Positions 33,010 through 41,812 are shown, counted from the stretch's first letter. The stretch is DNA of 64,000 nucleotides from Modestobacter marinus (GCF_011758655.1 NZ_JAAMPA010000001.1:124001-188000), one strand, 5' to 3'. Translations and numbers: made by a program. The notes: a model not told the origin generated them from the letters alone.

Positions 33010-33435
33010 GTGAGCCAGGACGACTTCTACCGCGGGGACCCGCCGCCGCACGGCGCCCCGCCCCACGGGACGCCGTCCTACGGCCCGCCCCACGGGATGC
33101 CGTCCTACGGCCCACCCGGCTACGGGACGCCGTCCTACGGACCGCCGGGCTACGGACCGCCGGGCTACGGACCGCCCGGGTACGGCCCCGGCTGGCGGCG
33201 GTCGACCAACCAACTGGCGATCGTCGCCCTGGTCGCCACCTTCCTCCTCGCCCCGGTCGGCCTGGTGCTGGGCCTGGTGGCCCGCGGGCAGATCCGGCGG
33301 AGCGGCGAGCAGGGCGACGGCCTCGCGCTGGCCGCCGTCATCGTCGGCGGCCTCGGGACGACGTTGATGGCCGCCGGGCTGGTCGTCTGGATCGGCCTGC
33401 TCGCCTCGATCAGCGACGGCGCGTTCGCGCCCTGA
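33010..33435 (+). CDS. DUF4190-type membrane protein with GYGPP repeats
   Basis: Protein of 141 residues. The first 60 are a low-complexity cytosolic region of SYGPPGYG-like repeats. Two helices follow at about 70-90 and 110-132, with GLVARGQIRRSGEQGDGLALA between them, the DUF4190 signature. Function unknown. In M. tuberculosis a similar gene (Rv1233c region, from memory) sits next to the MgtE/CBS and DUF1003 genes; here it is 3 kb away. Confidence 0.78.
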   Translation: MSQDDFYRGDPPPHGAPPHGTPSYGPPHGMPSYGPPGYGTPSYGPPGYGPPGYGPPGYGPGWRRSTNQLAIVALVATFLLAPVGLVLGLVARGQIRRSGEQGDGLALAAVIVGGLGTTLMAAGLVVWIGLLASISDGAFAP

Positions 33436-33439
33436 CCAC

Positions 33440-33467
33440 CGGCCCCGCCCTCCTCGGGGCGGGGCCG
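33440..33467. terminator. Hairpin CGGCCCCGCCC / GGGCGGGGCCG
   Basis: An 11-bp GC stem with a short loop, between convergent genes ending at 33435 and 33482; can act in both directions. Confidence 0.6.
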
Positions 33468-33481
33468 TCGAGAGAGCCGGG

Positions 33482-34435
33482 TCAGCTCTCCGGCGGGGTG
33501 AAGGCCGAGGTGCGGGACATCCCGGCCGCGCGGCCCTTGCCGGCGATCACCAGCGCCATCTTCCGGCTGGCCTCGTCGATCATCTCGTCGCCCAGCATCG
33601 CCGAGCCCTTCTTGCCCCCGGCCTCCGAGGTGGCCCAGCCGTAGGCGTCGAGGATCAGCTCGGCGTGGTCGTAGTCCTCCTGCGAGGGCGCGTAGATCTC
33701 GTTGGCCGCGTCGATCTGACCGGGGTGCAGCACCCACTTGCCGTCGAACCCGAGCATCGCCGACCGCCGGGCCACCTCCTCGAACGCGGGGACGTCGCGC
33801 ACCTGCAGGAACGGCCCGTCGATGGCCTGCACCCCGCGCGCCCGGGCGGCCATGAGGATCGTCATCAGGATGTGGTGGAAGGGGTCGCCCGGGTAGTCGG
33901 GGTGCAGCGCGCCGACCACGAGGGACTTCATGTTGATGCTGGCCATGAAGTCGGCCGGGCCGAAGATGATCGTCTCGATCCGGTCGCTGGCGAAGGCGAT
34001 GTCGTTGACGTTGATCAGGCCCTGCGCCGTCTCGATCTGCGCCTCGATGCCGATCCGGCCGACCTCGAGCCCGTTGCTCTTCTCGATCTGGGTGAGCAGC
34101 AGGTCCAGCGCCTTCACCTGGGCGGCGTCGGCGACCTTGGGCAGCATGAGGCAGTCCAGCTCGGCGCCGGCGCCCTCCACGACCTCGACCACGTCGCGGT
34201 AGGTCCACTCCGTCGTCCAGTCGTTGACCCGGACGGTGCGGATCTTGCTCCCCCACCCGCCCTCGTTGAGTGCGGCGACGATGTTCTTCCGCGCGCCCGG
34301 CTTGGCCAGCGGTGCACACGCGTCCTCGAGGTCGAGGAACACCTGGTCGGCGGGGAGGCTCTTGGCCTTCTCCAGGAACCGGGGGTTGCTGCCCGGGACG
34401 GCGAGGTTGGAACGACGGGATCGGAGCTCGGCCAC
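33482..34435 (-). CDS. CoA-ester lyase of HpcH/HpaI (CitE-like) family
   Basis: TIM-barrel lyase of 317 residues, related to citrate lyase beta subunit and malyl-CoA/beta-methylmalyl-CoA lyases. VFLDLEDACAP and EAQIETAQG supply the Mg-binding acids, and RVND the CoA/substrate region. It probably splits or forms malyl-, methylmalyl- or citramalyl-CoA. It shares an operator with the acyl-CoA dehydrogenase. Its exact substrate cannot be decided from sequence. Confidence 0.87.
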   Translation of the reverse strand: MAELRSRRSNLAVPGSNPRFLEKAKSLPADQVFLDLEDACAPLAKPGARKNIVAALNEGGWGSKIRTVRVNDWTTEWTYRDVVEVVEGAGAELDCLMLPKVADAAQVKALDLLLTQIEKSNGLEVGRIGIEAQIETAQGLINVNDIAFASDRIETIIFGPADFMASINMKSLVVGALHPDYPGDPFHHILMTILMAARARGVQAIDGPFLQVRDVPAFEEVARRSAMLGFDGKWVLHPGQIDAANEIYAPSQEDYDHAELILDAYGWATSEAGGKKGSAMLGDEMIDEASRKMALVIAGKGRAAGMSRTSAFTPPES

Positions 34436-34487
34436 GGTGCCTCCGCTGGGGTGGCGGGGTGGGTGGACAACCCCGCTGGTCGACGTT

Positions 34488-34502
34488 GGTTACCGGAGAG
34501 TA
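34488..34502. promoter_or_regulatory. Shared operator GGTTACCGGAGAGTA upstream of CoA lyase
   Basis: One mismatch to the site at 32221, and at a like distance (about 55 bp) before the start. See the entry at 32221. Confidence 0.5.
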
Positions 34503-34546
34503 GCGACGTCCTCCCCGCGTGATCGTCGGCCAGCAGCAGCACCGGC

Positions 34547-35473
34547 TCAGACCGGGTCGGCCTCCGGCGTCGGGCGGCCGGCGCGGATCACCAGTGCCAC
34601 CCCGATCACGACGGCGACCATCCCGGGCAGCGCCAGCAGCGGCGGCGCCTGCTGCAGCAGCACCAGCGCGACCAGCAGCGCACCCGGCACCTCCAGCAGC
34701 ACGGCCAGGCCGACCACCGTCGGGCCGACCGAGGAGAGCACCAGGTTCAGCAGCGTGTGCCCGAGCAGCTGCGCGCAGACGGTGATCGCCGCGATCAGCC
34801 ACCAGTCGCGGGCGCTGAACCCGGCCAGCGGCACGTCGACGAGCAGGGCGGCGAGCGCGAGGGCGACCGCGCAGGTCGAGTAGCAGACGACGGCGTAGGC
34901 CGAGGTGGTCAGCCGCTCGCGCGCCCGGGCGCCGGCGAGCATGTAGCCACCGGCGCAGATCGCGCCCAGCAGCGCGAGCCCGTCGCCGGCCAGCGCCGTC
35001 CAGGACACGGTGACGTCGACGCCGGCGATCAGCGCGGCGCCGAACACCGCCAGGGCCAGCCCCCACCACACCTGCCGGGGCAGCCGGACACCGGAGAAGT
35101 GTGCGGCCAGCGCCGTCCAGATCGGTGTCGTCGTCACCAGCGCCGTGGAGGCGGCGACCGTCGTCATCGACAGGCTGGGCAGCCAGGCGGCGAAGTGCGC
35201 GGCCAGGAAGAGCCCGGCGACGACGGAGCTGACCAGCTGCCGGGCGCGCAGCCCGGTCAGCGTGGCGCGCTCGCGCAGCAGCAGGACCGGCAGCAGCAGC
35301 ACCGCTCCGGCCGCGTTGCGCCAGAAGGCGATCGCCAGGAACGAGGTGGTCACCAGCGCGGTGAGCGGACCGGAGAAGGACACCCCGATGACGGCGACCG
35401 CCATCAGCCCGACGTCCCGCCCGCCCGGCCGGGTCACCGCCCACGCCGGCACCGACGGAGCGGCGGTGCTCAT
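34547..35473 (-). CDS. EamA/DMT-family transporter
   Basis: Membrane protein of 308 residues with ten predicted helices in two EamA repeats (about 20-155 and 170-300). Likely exports amino acids, nucleosides or related metabolites. Its ATG overlaps the stop of the PhzF gene (ATGA), so both are made together. Substrate unknown. Confidence 0.88.
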   Translation of the reverse strand: MSTAAPSVPAWAVTRPGGRDVGLMAVAVIGVSFSGPLTALVTTSFLAIAFWRNAAGAVLLLPVLLLRERATLTGLRARQLVSSVVAGLFLAAHFAAWLPSLSMTTVAASTALVTTTPIWTALAAHFSGVRLPRQVWWGLALAVFGAALIAGVDVTVSWTALAGDGLALLGAICAGGYMLAGARARERLTTSAYAVVCYSTCAVALALAALLVDVPLAGFSARDWWLIAAITVCAQLLGHTLLNLVLSSVGPTVVGLAVLLEVPGALLVALVLLQQAPPLLALPGMVAVVIGVALVIRAGRPTPEADPV

Positions 35474-36351
35474 GCGGGGACCCGGACGGTGCCGCCGGCG
35501 ATCGGCTGCACGGTGCCCGACACGCTGACCTCGGTCACCTCTCCCCCGGCGACGGCGACCCGGCCGCGCAGCTCCGACGGCCGGCCGATCACCGTGCCCT
35601 GCGCCAGCCGGTACTCGGTGACGCCGTCGGGAGCCAGGCCCACGGCGGCCAGCCAGATGCCGGTGCCCAGCGCCGCGGACCCGGTGGCCGCGTCGTCGGC
35701 GAAGTCGAGGCCGTCGGCGAACACCCGGACGGTGCCGGAGCCCGACGCCGGGTCCCAGGCGAGCAGCGAGACCCCGCCCTGCACCCCCGGCAGCAGGCCG
35801 GTCAGCGCCGGGACGTCGGCGACCGCGCGGTCCAGCGCGCCGGGGTGCACCTCCAGCTGGGCGAAGTCGATGCCGCAGCCGACCAGGTGCGCCGGCCGGC
35901 CGGTGACGTCCGCCGGGCCGAGGCCGACAGCGGCGGCCAGCGCCGCGACGTCCGGACCGGGCCGCAGCGACACCGTGCCGCCGGTCAGCCGGGCACCGTC
36001 GTCGTCCACCTCGACCTCGACGACCCCGGCCCCGCACTCCTGCCGGAGCACGCCGGCAGGCAGCCGGCCCAGCCGGACCAGCGTGTGCGCCGTCCCGACG
36101 CTCGGGTGCCCGGCAAAGGGCAGCTCGGTGCTCGGGGTGAAGATCCGCACCCGGTAGTCGGCCGTGGGATCGGTGGGGGCGCTGACGAAGGTGGACTCGG
36201 AGAAGCCGAACTCGGCGGCGAGCGCCTGGCACTGCTCGGTGCTCAGGTCGCCGGCGTCCAGGACGACGGCGAGCTGGTTGCCGCTGAACGGCCGGGGCGC
36301 GAACACGTCCACGACCTCGTAGCTGAGTCGATCGGGTCCCGGAGCCGCCAC
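35470..36351 (-). CDS. PhzF-family isomerase/epimerase-like protein
   Basis: Protein of 293 residues with the two-lobed diaminopimelate-epimerase fold of PhzF. Visible motifs are FSGNQLAVVLDAG, FSEST, ELPFAGHPSVGTAH and FADDAATGSA. The catalytic Glu of PhzF is present in FGFSESTF. Members isomerise small acids; the reaction here is unknown. GTG 36351 is chosen because TACCGT sits 7 nt upstream, exactly as at the lipoprotein gene. Longer starts to 36408 lack support. Confidence 0.85.
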   Translation of the reverse strand: MAAPGPDRLSYEVVDVFAPRPFSGNQLAVVLDAGDLSTEQCQALAAEFGFSESTFVSAPTDPTADYRVRIFTPSTELPFAGHPSVGTAHTLVRLGRLPAGVLRQECGAGVVEVEVDDDGARLTGGTVSLRPGPDVAALAAAVGLGPADVTGRPAHLVGCGIDFAQLEVHPGALDRAVADVPALTGLLPGVQGGVSLLAWDPASGSGTVRVFADGLDFADDAATGSAALGTGIWLAAVGLAPDGVTEYRLAQGTVIGRPSELRGRVAVAGGEVTEVSVSGTVQPIAGGTVRVPA

Positions 36352-36358
36352 GACGGCG

Positions 36359-36364
36359 ACGGTA
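36359..36364 (-). promoter_or_regulatory. -10 box TACCGT of PhzF gene, leaderless
   Basis: On the minus strand: TACCGT, 7 nt, GTG at 36351. No Shine-Dalgarno. Confidence 0.5.
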
Positions 36365-36443
36365 GCCTTCCGCTGCGGTGGCCTGGTTGCCGAGGTCATC
36401 GCACCCACTGGTCCCGGGACCGAGACAGCACCGAGGAGAGCCA

Positions 36444-37682
36444 GTGACGACGGTGACGAGGGCCTACGTGTCCCGGGTGGCCGGGCTGACCGTCTTCGAC
36501 CCCAACGGCGACCGGGTCGGCAAGGTCCGCGACGTGCTCGTCGCGCTCCGGGTCGGCACCGCCGCGCCCCGGGTGCTCGGTCTCATCGTCGAGGTGGTGC
36601 CACGGCGCCGGATCTTCTGCCCGATGGGCCGGGTCACCGGGCTGGACTCCGCCTCGGTGCGGCTGTCCTCGGGCACGGTCAACCTCAAGCGCTTCGAGCA
36701 GCGGGCCGGGGAGACCCTGGTGCTGGGCGAGCTGCTGGACCGGCGGGTGACCATCCAGGAGAACGACCGGTCGGCCACCGTCGTCGACGCCGCGATCGAG
36801 CAGACCCGGACCGGCGACTGGGTGGTCACCCGGCTCGCCGTCCAGGAGCCGGGCCGGCTCGGCCGCCGCGGGCAGCTGCACCAGCTGGCCTGGGACGAGG
36901 TCACCGGCCTCGCCCTGCCCGAGTCCGGGCAGAGCGCCGAGACGCTGATCGCCACCTACCGCGAGCTCAACGCCGCCGACGCGGCCCACGCGCTGCAGGA
37001 GCTGCCGATCAAGCGGCGGCACGAGGTCGCCGAGGCGATGGACGACCCCCGGCTCGCCGACGTGCTCGGGGAGCTGCCCGAGGCCGACCAGATCACCATC
37101 CTCGGCACCCTCCAGGAGAGCCGGGCCGCCGACGTCCTGGAGGAGATGGACCCCGACGACGCCGCCGACCTGCTGGCCGAGCTCTCCACGCTGGACCGGG
37201 ACCGGCTGCTGGAGCTGATGGAGCCGGACGAGGCCGAGCCGGTGCGCCAGCTGCTGAAGTACTCCGAGGACACCGCCGGCGGGATGATGACCAGCGAGCC
37301 GGTCATCCTCGCCCCCGACGCGACGATCGCCGAGGCGCTCGCCCGGGTGCGCGTGCCGGAGCTCTCGCCGGCGCTGGCCAGCCAGGTGTACGTCTGCCGG
37401 CCGCCCTCGGCCACGCCGACCGGCCGGTACCTGGGGCTGGCGCACATCCAGCGCCTGCTGCGCGAGCCGCCGTCCGGCCTGGTCAGCGGGGTGCTCGACG
37501 ACCTGGAGCCGCTGCGCCCGGAGACCCCGCTGACCGAGGTCACCCGCTACTTCGCCACCTACAACCTGGTGGCCGCACCGGTGGTCGACCCGCAGGGCCG
37601 GCTGGTCGGCGCGGTGAGCGTCGACGACGTCCTGGACCACCTGCTGCCCGAGGACTGGCGCGAGAGGTCCCGTCGTGGCTGA
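36444..37682 (+). CDS. Soluble PRC-barrel / MgtE_N / CBS-pair protein
   Basis: Cytosolic protein of 412 residues. A PRC-barrel-like region (about 5-80, with a second one to about 160) is followed by an MgtE N-terminal domain (about 180-275; ADVLGELPEADQITILGTL) and a CBS pair (about 285-405; GGMMTSEPVILAPD). The magnesium channel domain of MgtE is absent. It may sense Mg or ATP and act on a partner membrane protein, most likely the DUF1003 protein whose gene overlaps by 8 nt. GAGGAGAG precedes the GTG. The pair is conserved in actinobacteria near mrp. Confidence 0.88.
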   Translation: MTTVTRAYVSRVAGLTVFDPNGDRVGKVRDVLVALRVGTAAPRVLGLIVEVVPRRRIFCPMGRVTGLDSASVRLSSGTVNLKRFEQRAGETLVLGELLDRRVTIQENDRSATVVDAAIEQTRTGDWVVTRLAVQEPGRLGRRGQLHQLAWDEVTGLALPESGQSAETLIATYRELNAADAAHALQELPIKRRHEVAEAMDDPRLADVLGELPEADQITILGTLQESRAADVLEEMDPDDAADLLAELSTLDRDRLLELMEPDEAEPVRQLLKYSEDTAGGMMTSEPVILAPDATIAEALARVRVPELSPALASQVYVCRPPSATPTGRYLGLAHIQRLLREPPSGLVSGVLDDLEPLRPETPLTEVTRYFATYNLVAAPVVDPQGRLVGAVSVDDVLDHLLPEDWRERSRRG

Positions 37683-38220
37683 GGCCGAACGGCGTGCCGA
37701 CCTGCGGCTGGACCAGCCGCGCGCGAGCCGGGGCATCGGCAGCTTCCTCCGGCTGGACCCCGACGCCGTCGGCCGGTTCGCCGAGGGGATCGCCCGCTTC
37801 CTGGGCACCGGCCGGTTCCTGGCGGTCCAGACGATCATCGTGATCGTCTGGATCACGCTCAACGTGGTCGCCATAGACCTGCGCTGGGACCCCTACCCGT
37901 TCATCCTGCTCAACTTGGCCTTCTCCACCCAGGCCGCCTACGCCGCCCCGCTGATCCTGCTCGCGCAGAACCGGCAGGCCGACCGCGACCGGGTGCAGGC
38001 CGAGGAGGACCGCGACCGCGCGGCGCAGACCCGCGCCGACACCGAGTACCTGGCCCGGGAGCTCGCGTCGCTGCGGGTGTCGGTCGGCGAGCTCGCCACC
38101 CGCGACTTCATCCGCGGCGAGCTGAACCGGCTGGTGCCCGAGGACCCCGACGACGAGTCCGGCGAGCGCAAGAAACAGAAGAAGAAGCGCCGGGAGGCTG
38201 CGGCCGAGCCCACCGGCTGA
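37675..38220 (+). CDS. DUF1003 membrane protein
   Basis: Protein of 181 residues. Two helices at about 48-68 and 76-98 with FILLNLAFSTQAAYAAPLILLAQNRQADRDR, the DUF1003 signature, then a long coiled coil and a Lys-rich cytosolic tail. Function is not established. The gene overlap with the PRC-MgtE_N-CBS gene suggests the two proteins form a complex at the membrane, perhaps in divalent-cation control. Confidence 0.9.
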   Translation: MAEAERRADLRLDQPRASRGIGSFLRLDPDAVGRFAEGIARFLGTGRFLAVQTIIVIVWITLNVVAIDLRWDPYPFILLNLAFSTQAAYAAPLILLAQNRQADRDRVQAEEDRDRAAQTRADTEYLARELASLRVSVGELATRDFIRGELNRLVPEDPDDESGERKKQKKKRREAAAEPTG

Positions 38221-38223
38221 CCG

Positions 38224-38721
38224 TCAGCCGCGCAGCGCGGCGAGCACGGCGGCGGCCGGGTCGCCGGTGGCGGTGTCGACCACGGTGTGCCGCTCGTGCC
38301 ACTGGTCGACCCGCCGGGCCCGCACCTGCTCCCAGGTCGGGACGACGTGGCCGGGCAGGTCGGCGGAACGCCCCTCGACCCGGCGCCGGTGCTCGGCCCG
38401 GTCGGTGCAGATCAGCCGCACCCAGTGCACCGGGACGCCGTGCCCGGCAGCCAGGTCCCGGAACGGCCGGCGGGCGGCGGCGACGTCGAAGACCGCGTCG
38501 ACCAGCACGTCGGTGCCGGCGGTCAGGCAGGTGTCGGCGGCGGCCAGCGCCAGGTCGTAGCCGTGCGCGCCGACCTCGGCCGCGCCGGGCACCAGGCCCT
38601 GCCGGAGCAGGGCGACCTCGAAGGCGTCCACCCGCAGGTGGGCGGCGCGGAGCTCGCCGGCCACCGCCCGGGCGACCGACGTCTTCCCGACCCCGGGCAG
38701 CCCGCCGACCACGATGAGCAC
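38224..38721 (-). CDS. P-loop kinase-like protein
   Basis: Protein of 165 residues starting with the P-loop GGLPGVGKTS and an LID-like region (EHRRRVEGRSADLPGH). Resembles zeta-toxin/chloramphenicol-phosphotransferase-like AAA_33 kinases that phosphorylate small molecules. No antitoxin gene is adjacent. Substrate unknown. Confidence 0.78.
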   Translation of the reverse strand: MLIVVGGLPGVGKTSVARAVAGELRAAHLRVDAFEVALLRQGLVPGAAEVGAHGYDLALAAADTCLTAGTDVLVDAVFDVAAARRPFRDLAAGHGVPVHWVRLICTDRAEHRRRVEGRSADLPGHVVPTWEQVRARRVDQWHERHTVVDTATGDPAAAVLAALRG

Positions 38722-38725
38722 CCGG

Positions 38726-39334
38726 TCAGCCCAGCAGGTCGCGCAGCAGGCCGAGCAGCGCAGCGGCCACCGCGGTCAGCGGCAGCGTCAGCGCCGCGGC
38801 CCACAGCCGGGTGCGCAGGTCACGGGCCAGGACGACGACGAGCACCAGCACGACGACGACGTCGGCCGCCGCCTGCACCGGGTGGCCGGCGGCGTCGGTC
38901 AGCGCACCACCGCCCAGCGTGATGCCGGCGGCCGTGGCCAGCAGCGCACCCGGGAGCCACCCGGAGCGCCGGGTCGCCACGTGCGCGGCGACGGCGGTGG
39001 CCGGCACCGCGGTGGCCGAGAGCACCAGCCAGGCGACCAGCAGCCGGACGGACCAGCCGAAGTCCAGGACCAGCGCGGCCCACCCGTAGTAGGCCACCGT
39101 CATCGCGGCGAAGAACACCCCGGCGCGAAGGGCGGCCGCCCTCGGCGCGGGCGCCGCCCAGCCGATCAGCGCCACGGCCAGCACCCAGGCGGCCGGGTAG
39201 GACCCGAGGTCGGCCGCCCATCCCCACCCGGACTCGTCACCCGCCTTGGCCGCGACGCCGGCCAGCACGCCGGCGAGCGCCGCCAGGGCGAGAGCCGACC
39301 CGCGGCGGGCCGGTGCCTCGGGAGTCGCCGTCAC
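38726..39334 (-). CDS. Multispan membrane protein, unknown function
   Basis: Protein of 202 residues with six predicted helices and short loops. The GTG at 39334 has CACGAT 7 nt upstream. The gene follows the CitB-like regulator on the same strand (stop at 39406, 71 nt away). I do not recognise a family for certain. Confidence 0.65.
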   Translation of the reverse strand: MTATPEAPARRGSALALAALAGVLAGVAAKAGDESGWGWAADLGSYPAAWVLAVALIGWAAPAPRAAALRAGVFFAAMTVAYYGWAALVLDFGWSVRLLVAWLVLSATAVPATAVAAHVATRRSGWLPGALLATAAGITLGGGALTDAAGHPVQAAADVVVVLVLVVVLARDLRTRLWAAALTLPLTAVAAALLGLLRDLLG

Positions 39335-39405
39335 GGCGCCGATCGTGCCGCCGCCGTCCACCCGCCGTCGTCTGCCGCGCCGCGGAGTGCCGGATGCCGA
39401 GGGGG

Positions 39406-40125
39406 TCAGCCGGTCCAGCGGTACCCGTTCTCCGGGCGGCCGGCGGCTCCGTACCGGGGGCGGACGGCGGCCAGCCCGGTCCGCTCCAGGTGTTCCAGGT
39501 ACCGCCGCGCGCTGACCCGCGCCAGGCCGCAGCGCTGGCCGACCTCGCCGGCGGACAGGTCGTCGGCCGGGCTGCTGGCGAGCGTCCGGGCGACGAACTC
39601 CAGCGTCCGCGGCGAGAGGCCCTTGGGCAGCGGGGTGGCCGCCAGCGGTTCGCTGACCCGCCGCCTGGTGGAGAACAGCCGGTCGACGTCGCTCTGCTGC
39701 AACCCCCGGCCCGGCTCGGCCGTGCGGCGCAGCAGCTCCGCCCGGTGCGCCCGGTAGGCCTCCAGCCGTTCCCGGAACGCACCCAGCGAGAAGGGCTTGA
39801 CCAGGTAGTCGACCACGCCGGTGGTCATCGCCGCCCGGACGGTCTCTACCTCCCGCGCGGCGGTGATGACGATGACGTCGGGCTGCGGACCGGCCAGCGA
39901 CCGGAGCCGCCGCAGCACCTCGACGCCGGAGAGGTCGGGCAGGTGGATGTCCAGGAGCACCAGGTCGGGGGCGAGCACCTGGACGGCCTGCAGCGCCTCG
40001 AGTCCGCGGTGCACCTCGCCGACCACCTCCAGCCCGGGTACGGACTCGACGTAGCCCCGGTGCACCGACGCCACGGCGAAGTCGTCGTCCACGACCAGCA
40101 CCCGCACGGTGTCCGCACCGGTCAC
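39406..40125 (-). CDS. CitB/DcuR-family response regulator
   Basis: Regulator of 239 residues. The receiver domain has VVDDDF and Asp59 (LLDIHLPD), with the conserved Lys in YLVKPF. The C-terminus is a winged-helix domain of CitB type rather than LuxR type (LSAGEVGQRCGLARVSARRYLEHLERTG). It overlaps the kinase by 4 nt. Probable target is the divergent tct operon, by way of the 9-bp repeats at 41753. Confidence 0.9.
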   Translation of the reverse strand: MTGADTVRVLVVDDDFAVASVHRGYVESVPGLEVVGEVHRGLEALQAVQVLAPDLVLLDIHLPDLSGVEVLRRLRSLAGPQPDVIVITAAREVETVRAAMTTGVVDYLVKPFSLGAFRERLEAYRAHRAELLRRTAEPGRGLQQSDVDRLFSTRRRVSEPLAATPLPKGLSPRTLEFVARTLASSPADDLSAGEVGQRCGLARVSARRYLEHLERTGLAAVRPRYGAAGRPENGYRWTG

Positions 40126-41699
40126 GGGGTCGCCTCGGCCATCGCCGGGGCGAGGGCGCCCAGGTGCACCTCGACCCGGGCTCCCCCCAGCGGTGCGGAG
40201 GTGACCGTGGCCGAGCCGCCCCGGCGGGCCGCGATCCGCGCCACCAGGGCCAGGCCGATGCCGCGGCCGTGGTCGGCGTCGCCCGGCCGCTTGGTGGTGA
40301 CCCCCACCTCGAAGACCCGGGCCCGGTCCGCCTCGGCCACGCCCGGCCCGTCGTCGTCCACCCGCACGACGAGCCCGCCGTCCGGCTGCGCACCGAGGAA
40401 GACCACCACCGTCCCGCCGTTCCCGGTGGCGTCCATGGCGTTGTCCAGCAGGTTGCCGAGGACGGTCACCACGTCGTCCCCACTCCCGGCCGGAAGCGAC
40501 GTCCCGGGCGCGAGGGTCAGGGCGATGCCGCGCTCGTGGGCCACGGCCGCCTTGGCGAGCACGAGCGCGGTCACCGCCGGGTCGGCCACCGCGGCCAGCG
40601 ATCGGCCGTCGAGCAGCTGGCCGCCACCGGCCCGGTCGATGAAGGCCACCGCGTCGGACTCCCGCCCCAGCTCGATCAGCCCCTGGATCACGTGCAGCTT
40701 GTTGCTGAACTCGTGGGCCTGGGCGCGGAGGGTGTTGGTCAGGTTGCGCTGGCCGTCCAGTTCACGCAGTGCGCTGGACAGTTCGGTGCGATCGCGGAGG
40801 GTGAGCACCTCGGCCACCCGGCAGCCGCCGACGACCGCCGGGGTCCGGTTCGCGACCAGCAGCCGCTCCCCGGAGAGCACCAGTTCGTCGGTCACCGCGC
40901 GGTCGCCGCCGACCAGCGGCAGCATCGCCGCGTCCAGGACCTCGGCGGCGGGGCGGCCCACCACGTCGTCCCCCAGGCCGAGCAGCCGGGACGCCTCGTC
41001 GTTGACCAGGACCACCCGGCCCTTGTCGTCGACGGCGACCAGGCCCTCGCGGATGCCGTGCACCATCGCCTCGCGGGTCTCCAGCAGCCGGGCGATCTCC
41101 TCCGGCTCCAGCCCGAAGATCCGCCGCCGGACGAGCCGGACGACGAGGAAGGAGCCCAGCGACCCCAGCAGTGCCGCCCCGGCCAGCCAGGCGACCAGCA
41201 CCGGGGCCTCCTGCCGGAACTCGGCGGCGAGCTGGGTCTCCAGGATGCCCACCGACGCCGCGCCGATCACCCGCCCGGAGGCGTCGCGCACCGGCACCTT
41301 GGCGCGCAGCGAGCTGCCCAGCGTCCCCTGCTCGGTGCCGACGAAGACCTCGCCGGCCAGCGTCGGGCTCGGGTCGGTGGACACCGGTTCCCCGATCCGG
41401 TCCGGATCGGGGTGGGAGTAGCGGATCCCGGCGTCGTCGGTGAGGACCACGAAGGTCACCCCGGAGGCCGCCCGGAGCAGCTCGGCCAGCGGCTGGAGGA
41501 CGGCGGCGGGGTCGGGGCTGCCGTAGGCGTCGACGACGCTGGGCAGCCGGGCCGTGCTGTTGGCGACGGTGAGCACCTGCTGGCGGTAGGCGTCGCGGAT
41601 CTGGTCGTGCTGGTGCTGCACGGCCACCGCACCGGCCAGCAGCACGGTGGTCAGCACGATGCCGACCTGCAACAGGAGCAGTTGGGCCCCGAGGGGCAT
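40122..41699 (-). CDS. CitA/DcuS-family sensor histidine kinase
   Basis: Kinase of 525 residues. A first helix (about 8-28) and a second (about 178-200) flank a periplasmic-type PASp/Cache domain that in this family binds di- or tricarboxylates. A cytosolic PAS domain follows (about 215-320). The phosphoacceptor is in AHEFSNKLHVIQGL (His329), and the GHKL domain has GNLLDNAMDAT and GRGIGLAL. Divergent from tctCBA, so it probably senses the substrate of that transporter. GTG at 41714 is another start. Confidence 0.9.
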   Translation of the reverse strand: MPLGAQLLLLQVGIVLTTVLLAGAVAVQHQHDQIRDAYRQQVLTVANSTARLPSVVDAYGSPDPAAVLQPLAELLRAASGVTFVVLTDDAGIRYSHPDPDRIGEPVSTDPSPTLAGEVFVGTEQGTLGSSLRAKVPVRDASGRVIGAASVGILETQLAAEFRQEAPVLVAWLAGAALLGSLGSFLVVRLVRRRIFGLEPEEIARLLETREAMVHGIREGLVAVDDKGRVVLVNDEASRLLGLGDDVVGRPAAEVLDAAMLPLVGGDRAVTDELVLSGERLLVANRTPAVVGGCRVAEVLTLRDRTELSSALRELDGQRNLTNTLRAQAHEFSNKLHVIQGLIELGRESDAVAFIDRAGGGQLLDGRSLAAVADPAVTALVLAKAAVAHERGIALTLAPGTSLPAGSGDDVVTVLGNLLDNAMDATGNGGTVVVFLGAQPDGGLVVRVDDDGPGVAEADRARVFEVGVTTKRPGDADHGRGIGLALVARIAARRGGSATVTSAPLGGARVEVHLGALAPAMAEATP

Positions 41700-41752
41700 G
41701 GTCCGGCGGCGCACCGGCTCAGTGTGCGCTGGCCGGCCCCGGATGTGGCGCC

Positions 41753-41788
41753 GACCACAAAGACCGAAACAACCACTACGACCGCGAC
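41753..41788. repeat. Four tandem 9-bp units (RACCRMNAM) in tct promoter region
   Basis: GACCACAAA, GACCGAAAC, AACCACTAC and GACCGCGAC follow one another without gap. The stretch is unusually A-rich for this genome and ends where the -35 of the tct promoter is expected. Probable binding array for the CitB-like regulator. Confidence 0.45.
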
Positions 41789-41812
41789 GTTCCCACCGCC
41801 CCGCGGCCTTCC

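Noticed and set aside
33040..33190. Repeated ACGGNCCGCCNGGCT blocks, considered as a CRISPR-like or minisatellite array
   Set aside because: In frame and encode GYGPP-like repeats of the DUF4190 protein; no spacers.
38224..38721. Zeta-toxin-like kinase considered as part of a toxin-antitoxin pair
   Set aside because: No small partner gene next to it and no toxin-specific motifs beyond the P-loop.
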